DNA from: Azoarcus sp. DN11
GTDB lineage: Bacteria; Pseudomonadota; Gammaproteobacteria; Burkholderiales; Rhodocyclaceae
Assembly: GCF_003628555.1 (NCBI RefSeq)
Contig: NZ_CP021731.1
Coordinates: 2,666,001 to 2,730,000 of the forward strand
Direction: 5' to 3'
Length of the DNA: 64,000 nucleotides
Part shown: positions 17,795 to 26,915 of the stretch, piece by piece
Position numbering within the stretch: position 1 is the first letter of the stretch
Layout: the number at the start of each line of letters is the position of its first letter
Notes under the pieces: model-generated
Databases searched by the model: none
Seen by the model: the letters and a program-made list of their open reading frames with translations, nothing else
Told to the model about the DNA's origin: nothing
Translations under genes and position numbers: made by a program

Positions 17795-20700
17795 CTGACT
17801 TCTCCGCGCAGTGGCAGGGTCTCCGCCGAAAGATCTTCGATAACCCGCGCCATCGTTGCCTCGAACGATGCGGTAAGGCGCGCCATCTGCTTCGCGATCA
17901 GGGTGCGATCCCCTTGCTTGGCGTGCTCCTCGAGCGCCGCACAGACGTCACCCAGCAATAGCGCGCCCACTGCTCGCGCTGACGATTTCAGCATATGCGC
18001 CGTCGCGGCGATGACGTGAAGCTCGCCGCGCGCATCGGCGTCCTCCATCGTTGCCATGTGCCCCCGGGCAGATTCCGCGAACTCCTGCAGGAATTCCCGT
18101 ATGACAGTTTCTTCCTCGCCGACCAGCTTCGCAAGCGTCGAGAGGTCCAGCAGCGGCAAATCGCCCGTCGGCTCGAGGCCGACCCGCTGCACGGGCGGTC
18201 CGGCCGCCGGCGGCACCTCGCCGTCCGGCAGCCATTGCCGGATCGTCGCGCTCAGGGTGTCGAGCAGCACGGGCTTGGTCAGGTAGCCATCCATTCCCGC
18301 CGCATAGGCTCGGCGCTCCTCGCCACGCAAGGCGTTCGCCGTCACGGCCACGATCGGGATCCTCCCCTTATCGCCTTCCTCGCACCGGATCGACTCGGTG
18401 AGCCGGTAGCCGTCCATCTCGGGCATGTGGATGTCGGCCAGCACCAGCGCGTAACGGCCCTTGCGCCACATCTGCAGGGCCTCGGCTCCGTCTCCCGCGA
18501 GTTCGGCCGCATACCCGAGCAGCGCGAGCTGATGGATCATCACCTTGCGATTGATTTCGTCGTCGTCAGCGACCAGGACCAGGCGACCTTCGCGACGGGC
18601 CTGCTCGACGTCGGGCATCGTCAGCGTCGCAGCCTGCTCGGGAACAGGCTGCGACGACTGGAATGTCTCGGGCGACGCCAGCCCCGCCGCGACAGCCACC
18701 GCACGTAGCAGCGTCTGCCTGCGCAAGGCATTGCCGTCGATCGTGACCGTGAACGGGTCGCTGATGCGCGGACGCTGGCGACGTCCGCGCTTGATGCAGA
18801 CGCGCCGGACGCCGTCGAGCGCTTCGGCAATGCGCTGCTCGTTCGCGCCATGGCCTACAAAGCCGATCACGATCGCCGGCGCGCCGAGCGCTCGCACCGC
18901 CGCGGCGGCCGAGCCCACGTCGGCAGCGACTTGCACCTGCGCACCGGCATGTTCGAGATAGATGCGCAGGTCGTCGGTCGACAGCTCCGCATCATCGATG
19001 AGGATGCAGCCGACTCCGCCGAGTTGTGTGCCCTGTTGCGCCGACTGCGCGTCGGACGCCGGTTCCAACGGTAGGGTCACCGTGAAACGCGCGCCCTCCC
19101 CGGGACGACTCTCGACGGTCACGTCGCCATTCATGAGCGCGACGAGCCGCCGGCAGATGGCGAGTCCCAGTCCCGTTCCGCCGAAGCGGCGCGTCGTGGA
19201 GGTCTCGGCCTGGGTAAAGGGATGGAAGAGCTCGTTCACCTTGTCGGGGGCAATTCCGATTCCGTTGTCGGACACCGCGATGGCAACGCACAGCGGGTCG
19301 CGCTGCGCCATGGTCACGCGGATCCCGACCCGCCCACGGATGCCCGGACGCCCCGCCGAAAACTTGATGGCATTGCCCACCAGGTTGTACAGGATCTGCC
19401 GCACGCGCATCTCGTCGGCCACCAGCAGTCGCGGAAGGTCGGGCGCGACGAAGATGGAGAGATCGACATCGCGGCCGTTTGCGACCGGTGCGAGCGACGT
19501 GGCCAGCCCCTCGGCCAGTTCCTCCAGTGCGACCGGCGCCGCGTCGAGTTCGAGCCGTCCGGCCTCGATCTTCGAGAAGTCGAGGATGTCGTCGATGATT
19601 CCCAGCAGGGTCGACGACGACGAACGTATGGTCGCGATCAGGTCGGCCTGCTGTTCCGTCAGCCCGGTGTGGGCGAGCACTTCGACGAGTCCGACCACGC
19701 CGTTCATCGGGGTGCGGATTTCGTGGCTCATCGCGGCCAGGAACGCGGACTTCGCCCGACTCGCCTGCTCGGCATCGTCACGCGCCTGCTGCAGCGCAGC
19801 GATCAGCGTCTTGCGCTTGGTGATGTCGTGCAGCGTGCCGATGAAGAATCGCTCCTTCCCGATGCTGTATTCCGCGACACTCAGTTCGAGTGCGACGGTA
19901 TGACCGAGCTTGTGCCGCCCCTCCACCTCGCGCCTCGTGCCGATGACGGAGCGTTCGCCGGTCTTGAGGTAACGCCGCAGGTAGCCATCATGCCGTTCGC
20001 TGTCCGGCGACGGCATCAGCATCGCGACGTTCTGTCCGACGACCTCTTCCGGCGCATAGCCGAGCACCGGGTGGATGGCCGGGTTCGCGCGCTGCACCAC
20101 GCCGCGCTCGTCGATCGTGATGACGCAGTCAAACAGGTGATCGAGCACCACGCGGAGCTCTTCCTTCTTTTCCCGCAGCGCGTCCATCGCTGCGGTGTGC
20201 TCCTCGACCCGACGAGCCAGTACGGCATTCAGCTGGCCGAGGCGCAACGCATGCTCGTGGCGCTCGGTACCGTCGGTTGCGGAACAGAAGATCAAACCGT
20301 CGGGCTGCGGCAAGGCCTTCCACTCCAACCGGCGCCAGGAGCCGTCCTTGCACCGGTAGCGGTTTTCGAACCCCTGCGTCGGAATCCCCTCGGCAAGCCT
20401 GCCCATCTCGGCCTGCGTTGCCGCGCGATCGTCGGGGTGAACGAAATCGAGGAACGGATGCGCGAGGAGTTCGTCGTCGCTCCACCCGAGCGTTTTCCGG
20501 AAGGCCGGATTGACGCGCTTGAAGTATCCGTCGACACCCGCGATCCCCAGCAGGTCCAGCGGGAGGTTGAACAGGCGGTCGCGCTCGTCCTCGGCGCTGC
20601 GCCGCGCCTGGAGTTCGTCCTCGAGCTCCGCGGTGCGCTTTGCCACCGTCCGCTCGATTCCCGCCGCATAGCCCGCGGTGCTCAGTGTGCCAAAACTCAC

Positions 20701-22299
20701 GAGGAGCGCCACCAGAACCGAGAACACATGAAAGATGTGCGACTCGGCCCCGTAGGCCGTGACATCGAATCCCGAGCCGGGCTGCATTTCGAGCCGGAAG
20801 CTGTGACCGGCGATTTCGATGTCGCGCGTCACGAGCGGTGGCACGTCCGCCGTCAGCCCGTCGACGAGCGTGTACGCCGTCCCGCCGCCCGTTACGTCCC
20901 GAACACGGCAGAGCACCCCGCGCGCCCGCGCCGCATCGAGCAGAGGTGCGAGCAGCGCTTCGACGTCGTATACGCCGACCACGTATCCACGGATCTCCCT
21001 GTCCCGGGCCCCTGCCTCGGCGGCCCCTGCGGCGTCTTTGGCGAGCACGCGCTGGAACACCAGCAGGGACGGCTTCACGGTCCGGAGAAGGCGCGACCTG
21101 TGCATCAGATGGAGAGAACCCGACTCCGAGGCATGGCGCATCTCCGCCATGCGCTCGAAATCGAACGCGTGATCGAGGCCCACGATCATCCGGTTCTTTT
21201 CAAGCGGCTCGGTGAACAGCACGGGGTAATACTCCGCCCGCTCCCCGACCGGAAGCGGAGTGCCGTCGGCGTCAGGCTCGAAGATCCGGTAGTCCTGGAG
21301 GCCGCCCGCCCGTGCTGCCGACTCGAACGCGGCGCGCTGCTCGCGCGTGACGCGCGGGGCCCAATCCACCGATGACAGCGCCGGATGACGCGTTATCCAG
21401 CGGGTATACGCGGCGAACCCCTCGGGCGTCAGGGCGGCATTTGCCGAAATGAAGCGCTCGACGCCTTCCAGCATGGCGACCACGTTCGGCAACGGCAGAA
21501 AGCCCAACTCGACGACCTCGTCCATCCGCAGGGCGATGCCCGCACGCTTTCGCTCCGCCTCGATGCGATGCACTCCAACCCCGCCGACACCGAGGAGAAT
21601 GGCAGTGGCCAGCAGGGTGACTGCGACACGGAAACCGCTTCGGCCGCTGGCTACCCACGCCGGCCGGGCGCCCGGCATGACGAGCAGCCCGAGCGGCGCG
21701 AAGAGAAGCACGCCGATCGTATCGCCGGCCCACGCCGCCAGCCATTCGTCGGCGGCACTGGCCGGCGCGAGCCGCGCGAGTCCGACCAGGGCACCGGTTC
21801 CGAACGTGGGCGAAACGATGCACGCAACCGGCCCGACCAGCAAAAGAATCCGGACCAGCCTCCAGTGGCTCGCCAGCGCAAACGGCGAGCGAAGGTAGCG
21901 CCGGGCAAACCAGGCGCCGAGCACCGCCTGCAGGGTTGCGCCGGTGGCGCAGAACGCGGCGGAGAGAGCGCCAGTCACGCCCGTCGCCGGAGTGAAAAGC
22001 AGGTTGAACAGGAGCGCCCCCAGCCATACGCCGGGAAACGACCGGATTCCGAACAGGATCAGGCACGCCAGCGCCACCCCCGCCGGCGGCCAGAGCGATG
22101 CGGCAAAACCCGGCGACGCCGCGAGCAGCCTCGAGGCGAGCGCCGCAAGCGCATAGATGGCGGCGACGAGAAGGATGCGCGCCCACAGCTTGTTTACGCG
22201 TCCGGTTGCCGGATCGAAGCCGGGGGATGCAACCTCGGCGCACGCCGGCTCCGGCTCGACGGAAGCCTGGGCATGCGCGGTGGAAATGGCGCGGGTCAT
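17791..22299 (-). CDS. MASE1-CHASE-PAS hybrid sensor histidine kinase with Hpt
   Basis: The 1502-residue protein has, in order: a MASE1-like membrane domain (about residues 40-245, including SLWPPAGVALA); a periplasmic CHASE-like domain (280-515); a further membrane helix (522-548); a coiled segment; two PAS domains (570-675 and 715-830); HisKA with H859 (MSHEIRTPMNG); HATPase (NAIKFS, DNGIGI, GGTGLGL, to about 1080); a degenerate receiver (about 1095-1205) in which the phospho-acceptor position reads VIGFVGHG; an intact receiver with D1289 (LADIHMPEMDG) and K1342; and an Hpt domain with H1435 (AHMLKSSARAVG). It can run a four-step phosphorelay to the EAL regulator. An alternative ATG at 22356 adds 19 residues; 22299 has GGAG upstream. 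Confidence 0.92.
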   Translation of the reverse strand: MTRAISTAHAQASVEPEPACAEVASPGFDPATGRVNKLWARILLVAAIYALAALASRLLAASPGFAASLWPPAGVALACLILFGIRSFPGVWLGALLFNLLFTPATGVTGALSAAFCATGATLQAVLGAWFARRYLRSPFALASHWRLVRILLLVGPVACIVSPTFGTGALVGLARLAPASAADEWLAAWAGDTIGVLLFAPLGLLVMPGARPAWVASGRSGFRVAVTLLATAILLGVGGVGVHRIEAERKRAGIALRMDEVVELGFLPLPNVVAMLEGVERFISANAALTPEGFAAYTRWITRHPALSSVDWAPRVTREQRAAFESAARAGGLQDYRIFEPDADGTPLPVGERAEYYPVLFTEPLEKNRMIVGLDHAFDFERMAEMRHASESGSLHLMHRSRLLRTVKPSLLVFQRVLAKDAAGAAEAGARDREIRGYVVGVYDVEALLAPLLDAARARGVLCRVRDVTGGGTAYTLVDGLTADVPPLVTRDIEIAGHSFRLEMQPGSGFDVTAYGAESHIFHVFSVLVALLVSFGTLSTAGYAAGIERTVAKRTAELEDELQARRSAEDERDRLFNLPLDLLGIAGVDGYFKRVNPAFRKTLGWSDDELLAHPFLDFVHPDDRAATQAEMGRLAEGIPTQGFENRYRCKDGSWRRLEWKALPQPDGLIFCSATDGTERHEHALRLGQLNAVLARRVEEHTAAMDALREKKEELRVVLDHLFDCVITIDERGVVQRANPAIHPVLGYAPEEVVGQNVAMLMPSPDSERHDGYLRRYLKTGERSVIGTRREVEGRHKLGHTVALELSVAEYSIGKERFFIGTLHDITKRKTLIAALQQARDDAEQASRAKSAFLAAMSHEIRTPMNGVVGLVEVLAHTGLTEQQADLIATIRSSSSTLLGIIDDILDFSKIEAGRLELDAAPVALEELAEGLATSLAPVANGRDVDLSIFVAPDLPRLLVADEMRVRQILYNLVGNAIKFSAGRPGIRGRVGIRVTMAQRDPLCVAIAVSDNGIGIAPDKVNELFHPFTQAETSTTRRFGGTGLGLAICRRLVALMNGDVTVESRPGEGARFTVTLPLEPASDAQSAQQGTQLGGVGCILIDDAELSTDDLRIYLEHAGAQVQVAADVGSAAAAVRALGAPAIVIGFVGHGANEQRIAEALDGVRRVCIKRGRRQRPRISDPFTVTIDGNALRRQTLLRAVAVAAGLASPETFQSSQPVPEQAATLTMPDVEQARREGRLVLVADDDEINRKVMIHQLALLGYAAELAGDGAEALQMWRKGRYALVLADIHMPEMDGYRLTESIRCEEGDKGRIPIVAVTANALRGEERRAYAAGMDGYLTKPVLLDTLSATIRQWLPDGEVPPAAGPPVQRVGLEPTGDLPLLDLSTLAKLVGEEETVIREFLQEFAESARGHMATMEDADARGELHVIAATAHMLKSSARAVGALLLGDVCAALEEHAKQGDRTLIAKQMARLTASFEATMARVIEDLSAETLPLRGEVR

Positions 22300-22415
22300 C
22301 GGCGATTTTCTCCGGCAGCGGACCAGCGGTTGCTCGCCGCCATCCGCGTGGTTCATTTGTCACCCATGAACAACCATGCGGTTTCCTTCCATTCTGGCAA
22401 AGGCGAAATTCGAAC

Positions 22416-22619
22416 TCAATAATGCGGCGGAATCTCGTCGCGCAGATCGCGGCGCTCGCCGGGCGATCCGGTCGCGGTCTGCCGGTGCAGCTCCAGGATC
22501 TGCTTCTGCAGGCGGTCGATCTGCTGTTGCTGCCTGAACACCGTCAGGTTGAGCTCGTCGATGGCGTCCTCGGCCAGCGCGAGCTTGCTTTCGATGCGGT
22601 CGAGGCGCTCGTCCATCAT
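22416..22619 (-). CDS. slyX: SlyX-family protein
   Basis: The 67-residue protein is an almost continuous heptad-like helix (ERLDRIESKLALAEDAIDEL, FRQQQQIDRLQKQILEL) ending in the family's PPHY C-terminus. SlyX is a small coiled-coil protein of unknown role. Its ATG overlaps the stop of the FAD oxidoreductase gene by four bases, with GAGGAGG just upstream; the second of two consecutive ATG codons has better spacing. Confidence 0.9.
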   Translation of the reverse strand: MMDERLDRIESKLALAEDAIDELNLTVFRQQQQIDRLQKQILELHRQTATGSPGERRDLRDEIPPHY

Positions 22620-24241
22620 GCCTCCTCCGCCACGACGGTCACGTCGCCGAGGATGGATCTCGCCACCGCCTCGGCCACGCGGATGCCATCGACGCCCGCC
22701 GACAGGATGCCGCCTGCGTAGCCCGCACCCTCCCCGGCGGGGTACAGGCCCTTCACGTTGAAACTCTGGCAATCGGCGCCGCGCGTGATGCGCAGCGGCG
22801 ACGAGGTGCGTGTCTCGACGCCGGTGAGCACCGCGTCGCGCATCGAGAAGCCCCTGATCTGCCGCTCGAAGGCGGGCAAGGCTTCGCGCACCGCCTCGAT
22901 CGCGTAGTCGGGCAGGCTCGTCGACAGGTCGCCGAGCTTCACGCCCGGCTTGTACGAAGGCTCGACCGATCCGAGCACGCTCGACGGCTGGTTCCTGATA
23001 AAGTCGCCGACGAGTTGCCCCGGCGCGATGTAGTCGCCCCCGCCCAGCTCGTAGGCGCGCGACTCCCAATGGCGCTGGAAGGCGATGCCGGCGAGCGGCC
23101 CGCCGGCGTAATCCTCGGGCGTGATGCCGACGACGATGCCCGCGTTGGCGTTGCGCTCGTTGCGCGAATACTGGCTCATGCCGTTCGTGACGACGCGGTT
23201 CGGCTCGGACGTCGCCGCGACCACCGTCCCGCCCGGGCACATGCAGAAGCTGTACACCGACCGGCCGTTCTTCGCGTGATGCACGAGCTTGTAGTCGGCC
23301 GCGCCGAGCAGCGGATGGCCCGCATTGGGACCGAAGCGCGCCTTGTCGATCAGCGATTGCGGATGCTCGACGCGGAACCCGACCGAGAACGGTTTGGCTT
23401 CCATGTACACGCCGCGCGCGTGCAGCATCTCGAACGTGTCCCGCGCGCTGTGGCCGAGCGCGAGCACGACGTGGTCGCTGCGGATCTGCTCGCCGCTCGC
23501 GAGCACCACGCCGCGCAACTGGCCGTCCTCGATCAGCACGTCGGCCATGCGCTGCTGGAAGCGGATCTCGCCACCCAGCGCGATGATCTCGGCGCGCATG
23601 GTCTCGACCATGCCGACGAGGCGGAACGTTCCGATGTGCGGCTTGCTCAGGTACAGGATCTCTTCCGGCGCGCCCGCCTTCACGAACTCGGTCAGCACCT
23701 TGCGCCCGAGGTGCTTCGGGTCCTTGATCTGGCTGTAGAGCTTGCCGTCCGAGAAGGTGCCCGCCCCGCCCTCGCCGAACTGCACGTTCGACTCGGGGTT
23801 GAGCACGCTCTTGCGCCACAGGCCCCAGGTGTCCTTGGTGCGTTCGCGCACGGCCTTGCCGCGCTCCAGCACGATCGGGCGAAACCCCATCTGCGCGAGG
23901 ATCAGCGCTGCAAAGATGCCGCAGGGGCCGAAGCCGACGACGACCGGGCGATGCGCGAGCCCTTCCGGCGCCTTGCCGACGAAGCGGTAGTTCGTGTCTG
24001 GCGTCGTCGTCACGTTGCGGTCGCCGGCGAACTTCGCGAGCAGCGCCGCCTCGTTCGCGACGGTCATGTCGATGGTGTAGATCAGCGTGATCGCCGTGGA
24101 TTTGCGCGCATCGTAGCTGCGCTTGAACACGGTGAACTCGCCCAGCTCGGCAGGCTTGATGCCCAGGCGGGCGACGATGGCGTCCCTCAGGGCGCCCTCG
24201 GGGTGGTCGAGGGGCAGCCTGAGTTCGTTGATTCGCAGCAT
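22616..24241 (-). CDS. FAD-dependent oxidoreductase (COG2509 type)
   Basis: This 541-residue protein has an N-terminal non-FAD domain (residues 1-95; LRINELRLPLDHPEGALRDA), then an FAD-binding Rossmann start PVVVGFGPCGIFAALILAQMG near residue 99. Further motifs are FGEGGAGTFSDGKL, LALGHSARDTFEML and the closing GLYPAGEGAGYAGGILSAGVDG. This is the uncharacterised FAD-dependent dehydrogenase family, found widely with no settled reaction. It starts at ATG 24241 and is the first gene of a pair with slyX. Confidence 0.88.
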   Translation of the reverse strand: MLRINELRLPLDHPEGALRDAIVARLGIKPAELGEFTVFKRSYDARKSTAITLIYTIDMTVANEAALLAKFAGDRNVTTTPDTNYRFVGKAPEGLAHRPVVVGFGPCGIFAALILAQMGFRPIVLERGKAVRERTKDTWGLWRKSVLNPESNVQFGEGGAGTFSDGKLYSQIKDPKHLGRKVLTEFVKAGAPEEILYLSKPHIGTFRLVGMVETMRAEIIALGGEIRFQQRMADVLIEDGQLRGVVLASGEQIRSDHVVLALGHSARDTFEMLHARGVYMEAKPFSVGFRVEHPQSLIDKARFGPNAGHPLLGAADYKLVHHAKNGRSVYSFCMCPGGTVVAATSEPNRVVTNGMSQYSRNERNANAGIVVGITPEDYAGGPLAGIAFQRHWESRAYELGGGDYIAPGQLVGDFIRNQPSSVLGSVEPSYKPGVKLGDLSTSLPDYAIEAVREALPAFERQIRGFSMRDAVLTGVETRTSSPLRITRGADCQSFNVKGLYPAGEGAGYAGGILSAGVDGIRVAEAVARSILGDVTVVAEEA

Positions 24242-24298
24242 TGGTGATTCCGGTTGCAGGTTCTCTGGGACGTGCCGGGCACGTCGAAACCCGCGATT

Positions 24299-25498
24299 TT
24301 AAACGGGATTACCCACCGTTACCGCGTTTTCGCGCGACCGCGCGGCCATGCCCCGGAGCACTGCGACCAGAATCGTCCCGACCGCCATCACCACCGCCGC
24401 CATGTAGAGGCCGTCGGCGTAGCTGCCCCCGCGCGCCGCGAGCGAGCCGGTGACGGCCGGCCCGGCGATCTGCGCGACCCCGTAGGCGATGGTCATCTTG
24501 CCCATCATCTTCGCCGGACGCGTCGGATAGTAGCGGCCGGCCATCGTCAGGACGAGACTCACCGCGCCGATGAAGTTGCCGCCGAACAGGATCGCGCCGG
24601 CGAACGCCGGGATCAGGCCGCCCGCGAGCGGCAGCAGGATGCCGACGATCTGCAGCACGTAGGACAGCAGCAGCGAATTCAGGTAGCCGACGCGACGGGC
24701 GATGAAATCCCACACGATGCAGGCCGGTGCGGCCGAGAGGCCGAGCACGAGGAACACGAGCGATCCGCGCCCGCCCAGCCCCGGCAGCTTGTCGATGATC
24801 GCGACGATGAAGGTCGCGCTGACGACGTAGCCGACGCCGGCGCAGAAATACGCCGCCATGAACACGCGCAGGAAGCCGGCGCCGGGCGGGTTGTCCTCCA
24901 TTTTCTGGCCGCCGACGGTGAAAGGTGTCGTGTCGGGCCGCGGCAGCCAGCGCCATGCGGGGAAGAGCAGGAGCACGCCCAGCGCACTGAACACGAACCA
25001 CTGGGTGCGCCAGTCGAGCCACTGCGTCATCAGCGCCACCGCCGCGGCACAGCCGGCGATGCCGAGACCGATGCCGGTGAAGTGGATCCCCAGTTCGGAA
25101 CGGTGCTGGTGACGGATGAGCCAGTTGAGGATCAGCCCGGTGCCCAGCAGCATGCCTCCCGCGGTGCTCAGTCCGGCAAGGAAGCGCGACACCGACCACC
25201 AGAAGACGCTGGTCGTGAGGCCCATCATGATCGTCGTAAGCACGGCGACGACCAACCCGATGCGGTAGAGGCGGTCCTTGAGCACGAGGTCGCTGATCAT
25301 CGAGGCGATCAGCGCGCCGCTGAGATAGCCCGCGTAGTTCCACGCCGCCAGCCAGCCGGCGTCGGCCACCCCGAGGCCCGCGTGCTGCTGCATCAGCGGC
25401 AGGAGCGGCGTGTAGGCGAAGCGCGCGACGCCCATCACCAGGATCAGGCTCAGGACGCCGGCCGCGAGGACCTTCATCCGCTGCATCTGCTCTCTCAT
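24299..25498 (-). CDS. YbfB/YjiJ-family MFS transporter
   Basis: A 399-residue carrier with twelve predicted membrane helices. GVARFAYTPLLPLMQ in helix 1, GYLSGALIA, SRFLAGLSTAGGMLLGTGL and GRYYPTRPAKMMGKMTIAYGVAQIAGP are typical of the YbfB/YjiJ group of the major facilitator superfamily. Substrates of this group are largely unknown. The gene has its own candidate promoter at 25528-25556 overlapping a palindrome that resembles the one near etfD. An in-frame ATG at 25486 is a possible later start. Confidence 0.88.
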   Translation of the reverse strand: MREQMQRMKVLAAGVLSLILVMGVARFAYTPLLPLMQQHAGLGVADAGWLAAWNYAGYLSGALIASMISDLVLKDRLYRIGLVVAVLTTIMMGLTTSVFWWSVSRFLAGLSTAGGMLLGTGLILNWLIRHQHRSELGIHFTGIGLGIAGCAAAVALMTQWLDWRTQWFVFSALGVLLLFPAWRWLPRPDTTPFTVGGQKMEDNPPGAGFLRVFMAAYFCAGVGYVVSATFIVAIIDKLPGLGGRGSLVFLVLGLSAAPACIVWDFIARRVGYLNSLLLSYVLQIVGILLPLAGGLIPAFAGAILFGGNFIGAVSLVLTMAGRYYPTRPAKMMGKMTIAYGVAQIAGPAVTGSLAARGGSYADGLYMAAVVMAVGTILVAVLRGMAARSRENAVTVGNPV

Positions 25499-25525
25499 CG
25501 AGGGTTGTCCTTATCGTTGGTCTCG

Positions 25526-25556
25526 ATACGGTATGGTATGGAAGGCGGCGGCGCAA
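25526..25556 (-). promoter_or_regulatory. candidate promoter with overlapping partial palindrome for the MFS gene
   Basis: Read leftwards, TTGCGC (25556-25551) and TACCGT (25533-25528) are separated by 17 bases and could serve as -35 and -10, about 30 bases before the start codon. The -10 lies inside ATACGGTATGGTAT (25526-25539). That matches the 48327 palindrome at 13 of 20 positions, too weak to assign the same regulator with confidence. Confidence 0.35.
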
Positions 25557-25635
25557 GCTATCCTGATTCCGACATAAATCCCCTTGATATGACCCGAGTA
25601 CTTGCCGGACGGAATACGACATCCGCAGCGTGACG

Positions 25636-25655
25636 CACGCCACGCCACGCCACGC
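25636..25655. repeat. CACGC pentamer, four tandem copies
   Basis: Four perfect head-to-tail copies of CACGC occupy 25636-25655 in the 245-base gap between the MFS and dodecin genes. A TATACT at 25702-25707, 36 bases before the dodecin ATG, is a plausible -10 for dodecin. Apart from the MFS promoter there is nothing else recognisable in the gap. Confidence 0.7.
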
Positions 25656-25743
25656 ACGGATCGTCACGCAGCGGCGTCCGGGCAAGGCCGGAACGCTTCT
25701 CTATACTGGGAGCGCTGCCCGTTCAATCCTCGAGGAGAGCGCG

Positions 25744-25953
25744 ATGTCCGCCCACACCTACAAGCTCGTCGAAATCGTCGGTTCGTCTCCCGACAGCGTC
25801 GATGCCGCGATCCGCAACGCCGTCGAGGCCGCGGGCAAGACGATCCGCCATCTCGACTGGTTCGAGGCGACCGAGATCCGCGGCCACATCGCCGACGGCA
25901 AGGTCGCGCACTACCAGGTCAAGCTGAAGGTGGGGTTTCGACTGGAGGATTGA
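25744..25953 (+). CDS. dodecin family flavin-binding protein
   Basis: A 69-residue protein matching dodecin along its whole length: YKLVEIVGSSPDSVDAAI, helix NAVEAAGKTIRHLDWFEATEIRGHI, and the closing strand AHYQVKLKVGFRLED. Dodecins form hollow dodecamers that store riboflavin, FMN or similar aromatic ligands; the Trp in LDWFE is the one that stacks on the flavin. The ATG has GAGGAG seven bases upstream. Its last 35 bases overlap the end of rbgA on the other strand. Confidence 0.92.
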   Translation: MSAHTYKLVEIVGSSPDSVDAAIRNAVEAAGKTIRHLDWFEATEIRGHIADGKVAHYQVKLKVGFRLED

Positions 25954-26827
25954 TCCCGCGGTCGCCTTCGAGCATCGCGCGGCGCGTCTCGGGTGTTTCG
26001 AGGCTGATGCGGCCGAGCGCGCCGCTGCGGTAGTCCGTGAGCAGGATCTGCGCGGCCTTCTCGAGGTCGGGCGCCCCGCCCTTGAGACGGCAGCCGCGGC
26101 GTGCGGCTACGGTCTCGACGACGCCGACGCCGTCGAGCGCCTCCATGCGCTCGGGCGCGATGCCGTAGCGCTTGGCGACGAGATCGGGATAGCGTTCGAG
26201 CAGCAGGTTGCCGAGGAAGGCGGCGACCTCCTCGTCGATCACCGCATTGCGGCCGATCGCGTGGCTGGCGGCGAGCATGAAACCGTCCGAGTCGTGCTCG
26301 ATCTTCGGCCACATCAGGCCCGGCGTGTCGGTGATCGTCATGCGCGAACCGAGATCGAAGGTCTGCTGCTGCTTGGTCACCGCCGGTTCGTCGCCGACCG
26401 CCGCGACACGCCGCTTCAGCAGCGCATTCATGAGCGTCGATTTGCCGACGTTGGGGATGCCCATGATCATCAGGCGCAGCAGCTTCGTGCCGTCGTTGCG
26501 GTGCGGGGCCAGCGCCTGGCACAGGCCCGGCACGCGCGCGACGTCCCCCGGCTTCTTGCACGACAGCGCCACCGCCTTCACGCCCGGCTGGGCGTTGAAA
26601 AAATCCAGCCACGCCCTGGTCGCGACCGGATCGGCGAGGTCGACCTTGTTGAGCAGCTTGAGGCACGGACGCTGCCGGAACAGGCGCAACTCGCGGATCA
26701 TCGGGTTGCTGCTCGCCTCGGGAATGCGGGCGTCGAGCACCTCGATCACGACGTCGGTCATCGCCATGGTCTCGGCCGCCTTCTTGCGCGCCGAGGTCAT
26801 GTGACCGGGAAACCACTGGATGGACAT
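25919..26827 (-). CDS. rbgA: ribosome biogenesis GTPase YlqF/RbgA
   Basis: The 302-residue GTPase has the circularly permuted motif order of its family: G4 NKVD at residues 60-63, G5 SCKK near 89-92, then G1 GIPNVGKS at 123-130 and G3 DTPG at 167-170. It starts with IQWFPGHMTSARKKA, the strongly conserved N-terminal segment. In other bacteria this protein helps late assembly of the 50S subunit. It ends tail to tail over dodecin, sharing 35 bases of coding sequence. Confidence 0.94.
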   Translation of the reverse strand: MSIQWFPGHMTSARKKAAETMAMTDVVIEVLDARIPEASSNPMIRELRLFRQRPCLKLLNKVDLADPVATRAWLDFFNAQPGVKAVALSCKKPGDVARVPGLCQALAPHRNDGTKLLRLMIMGIPNVGKSTLMNALLKRRVAAVGDEPAVTKQQQTFDLGSRMTITDTPGLMWPKIEHDSDGFMLAASHAIGRNAVIDEEVAAFLGNLLLERYPDLVAKRYGIAPERMEALDGVGVVETVAARRGCRLKGGAPDLEKAAQILLTDYRSGALGRISLETPETRRAMLEGDRGINPPVETPPSA

Positions 26828-26915
26828 CTGGAACGTTGGCGGTGGACAAGGCGCGCATTATCGCCTCGTTCGGTCCGCGATTGGGGCAAAATGGCGGCCT
26901 TTCGAGGGGTGGTGA

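Noticed and set aside
19222..21375. A 717-codon frame opposite the hybrid kinase
   Set aside because: The kinase frame has clear PAS, HisKA and ATPase motifs; the opposite frame has none.
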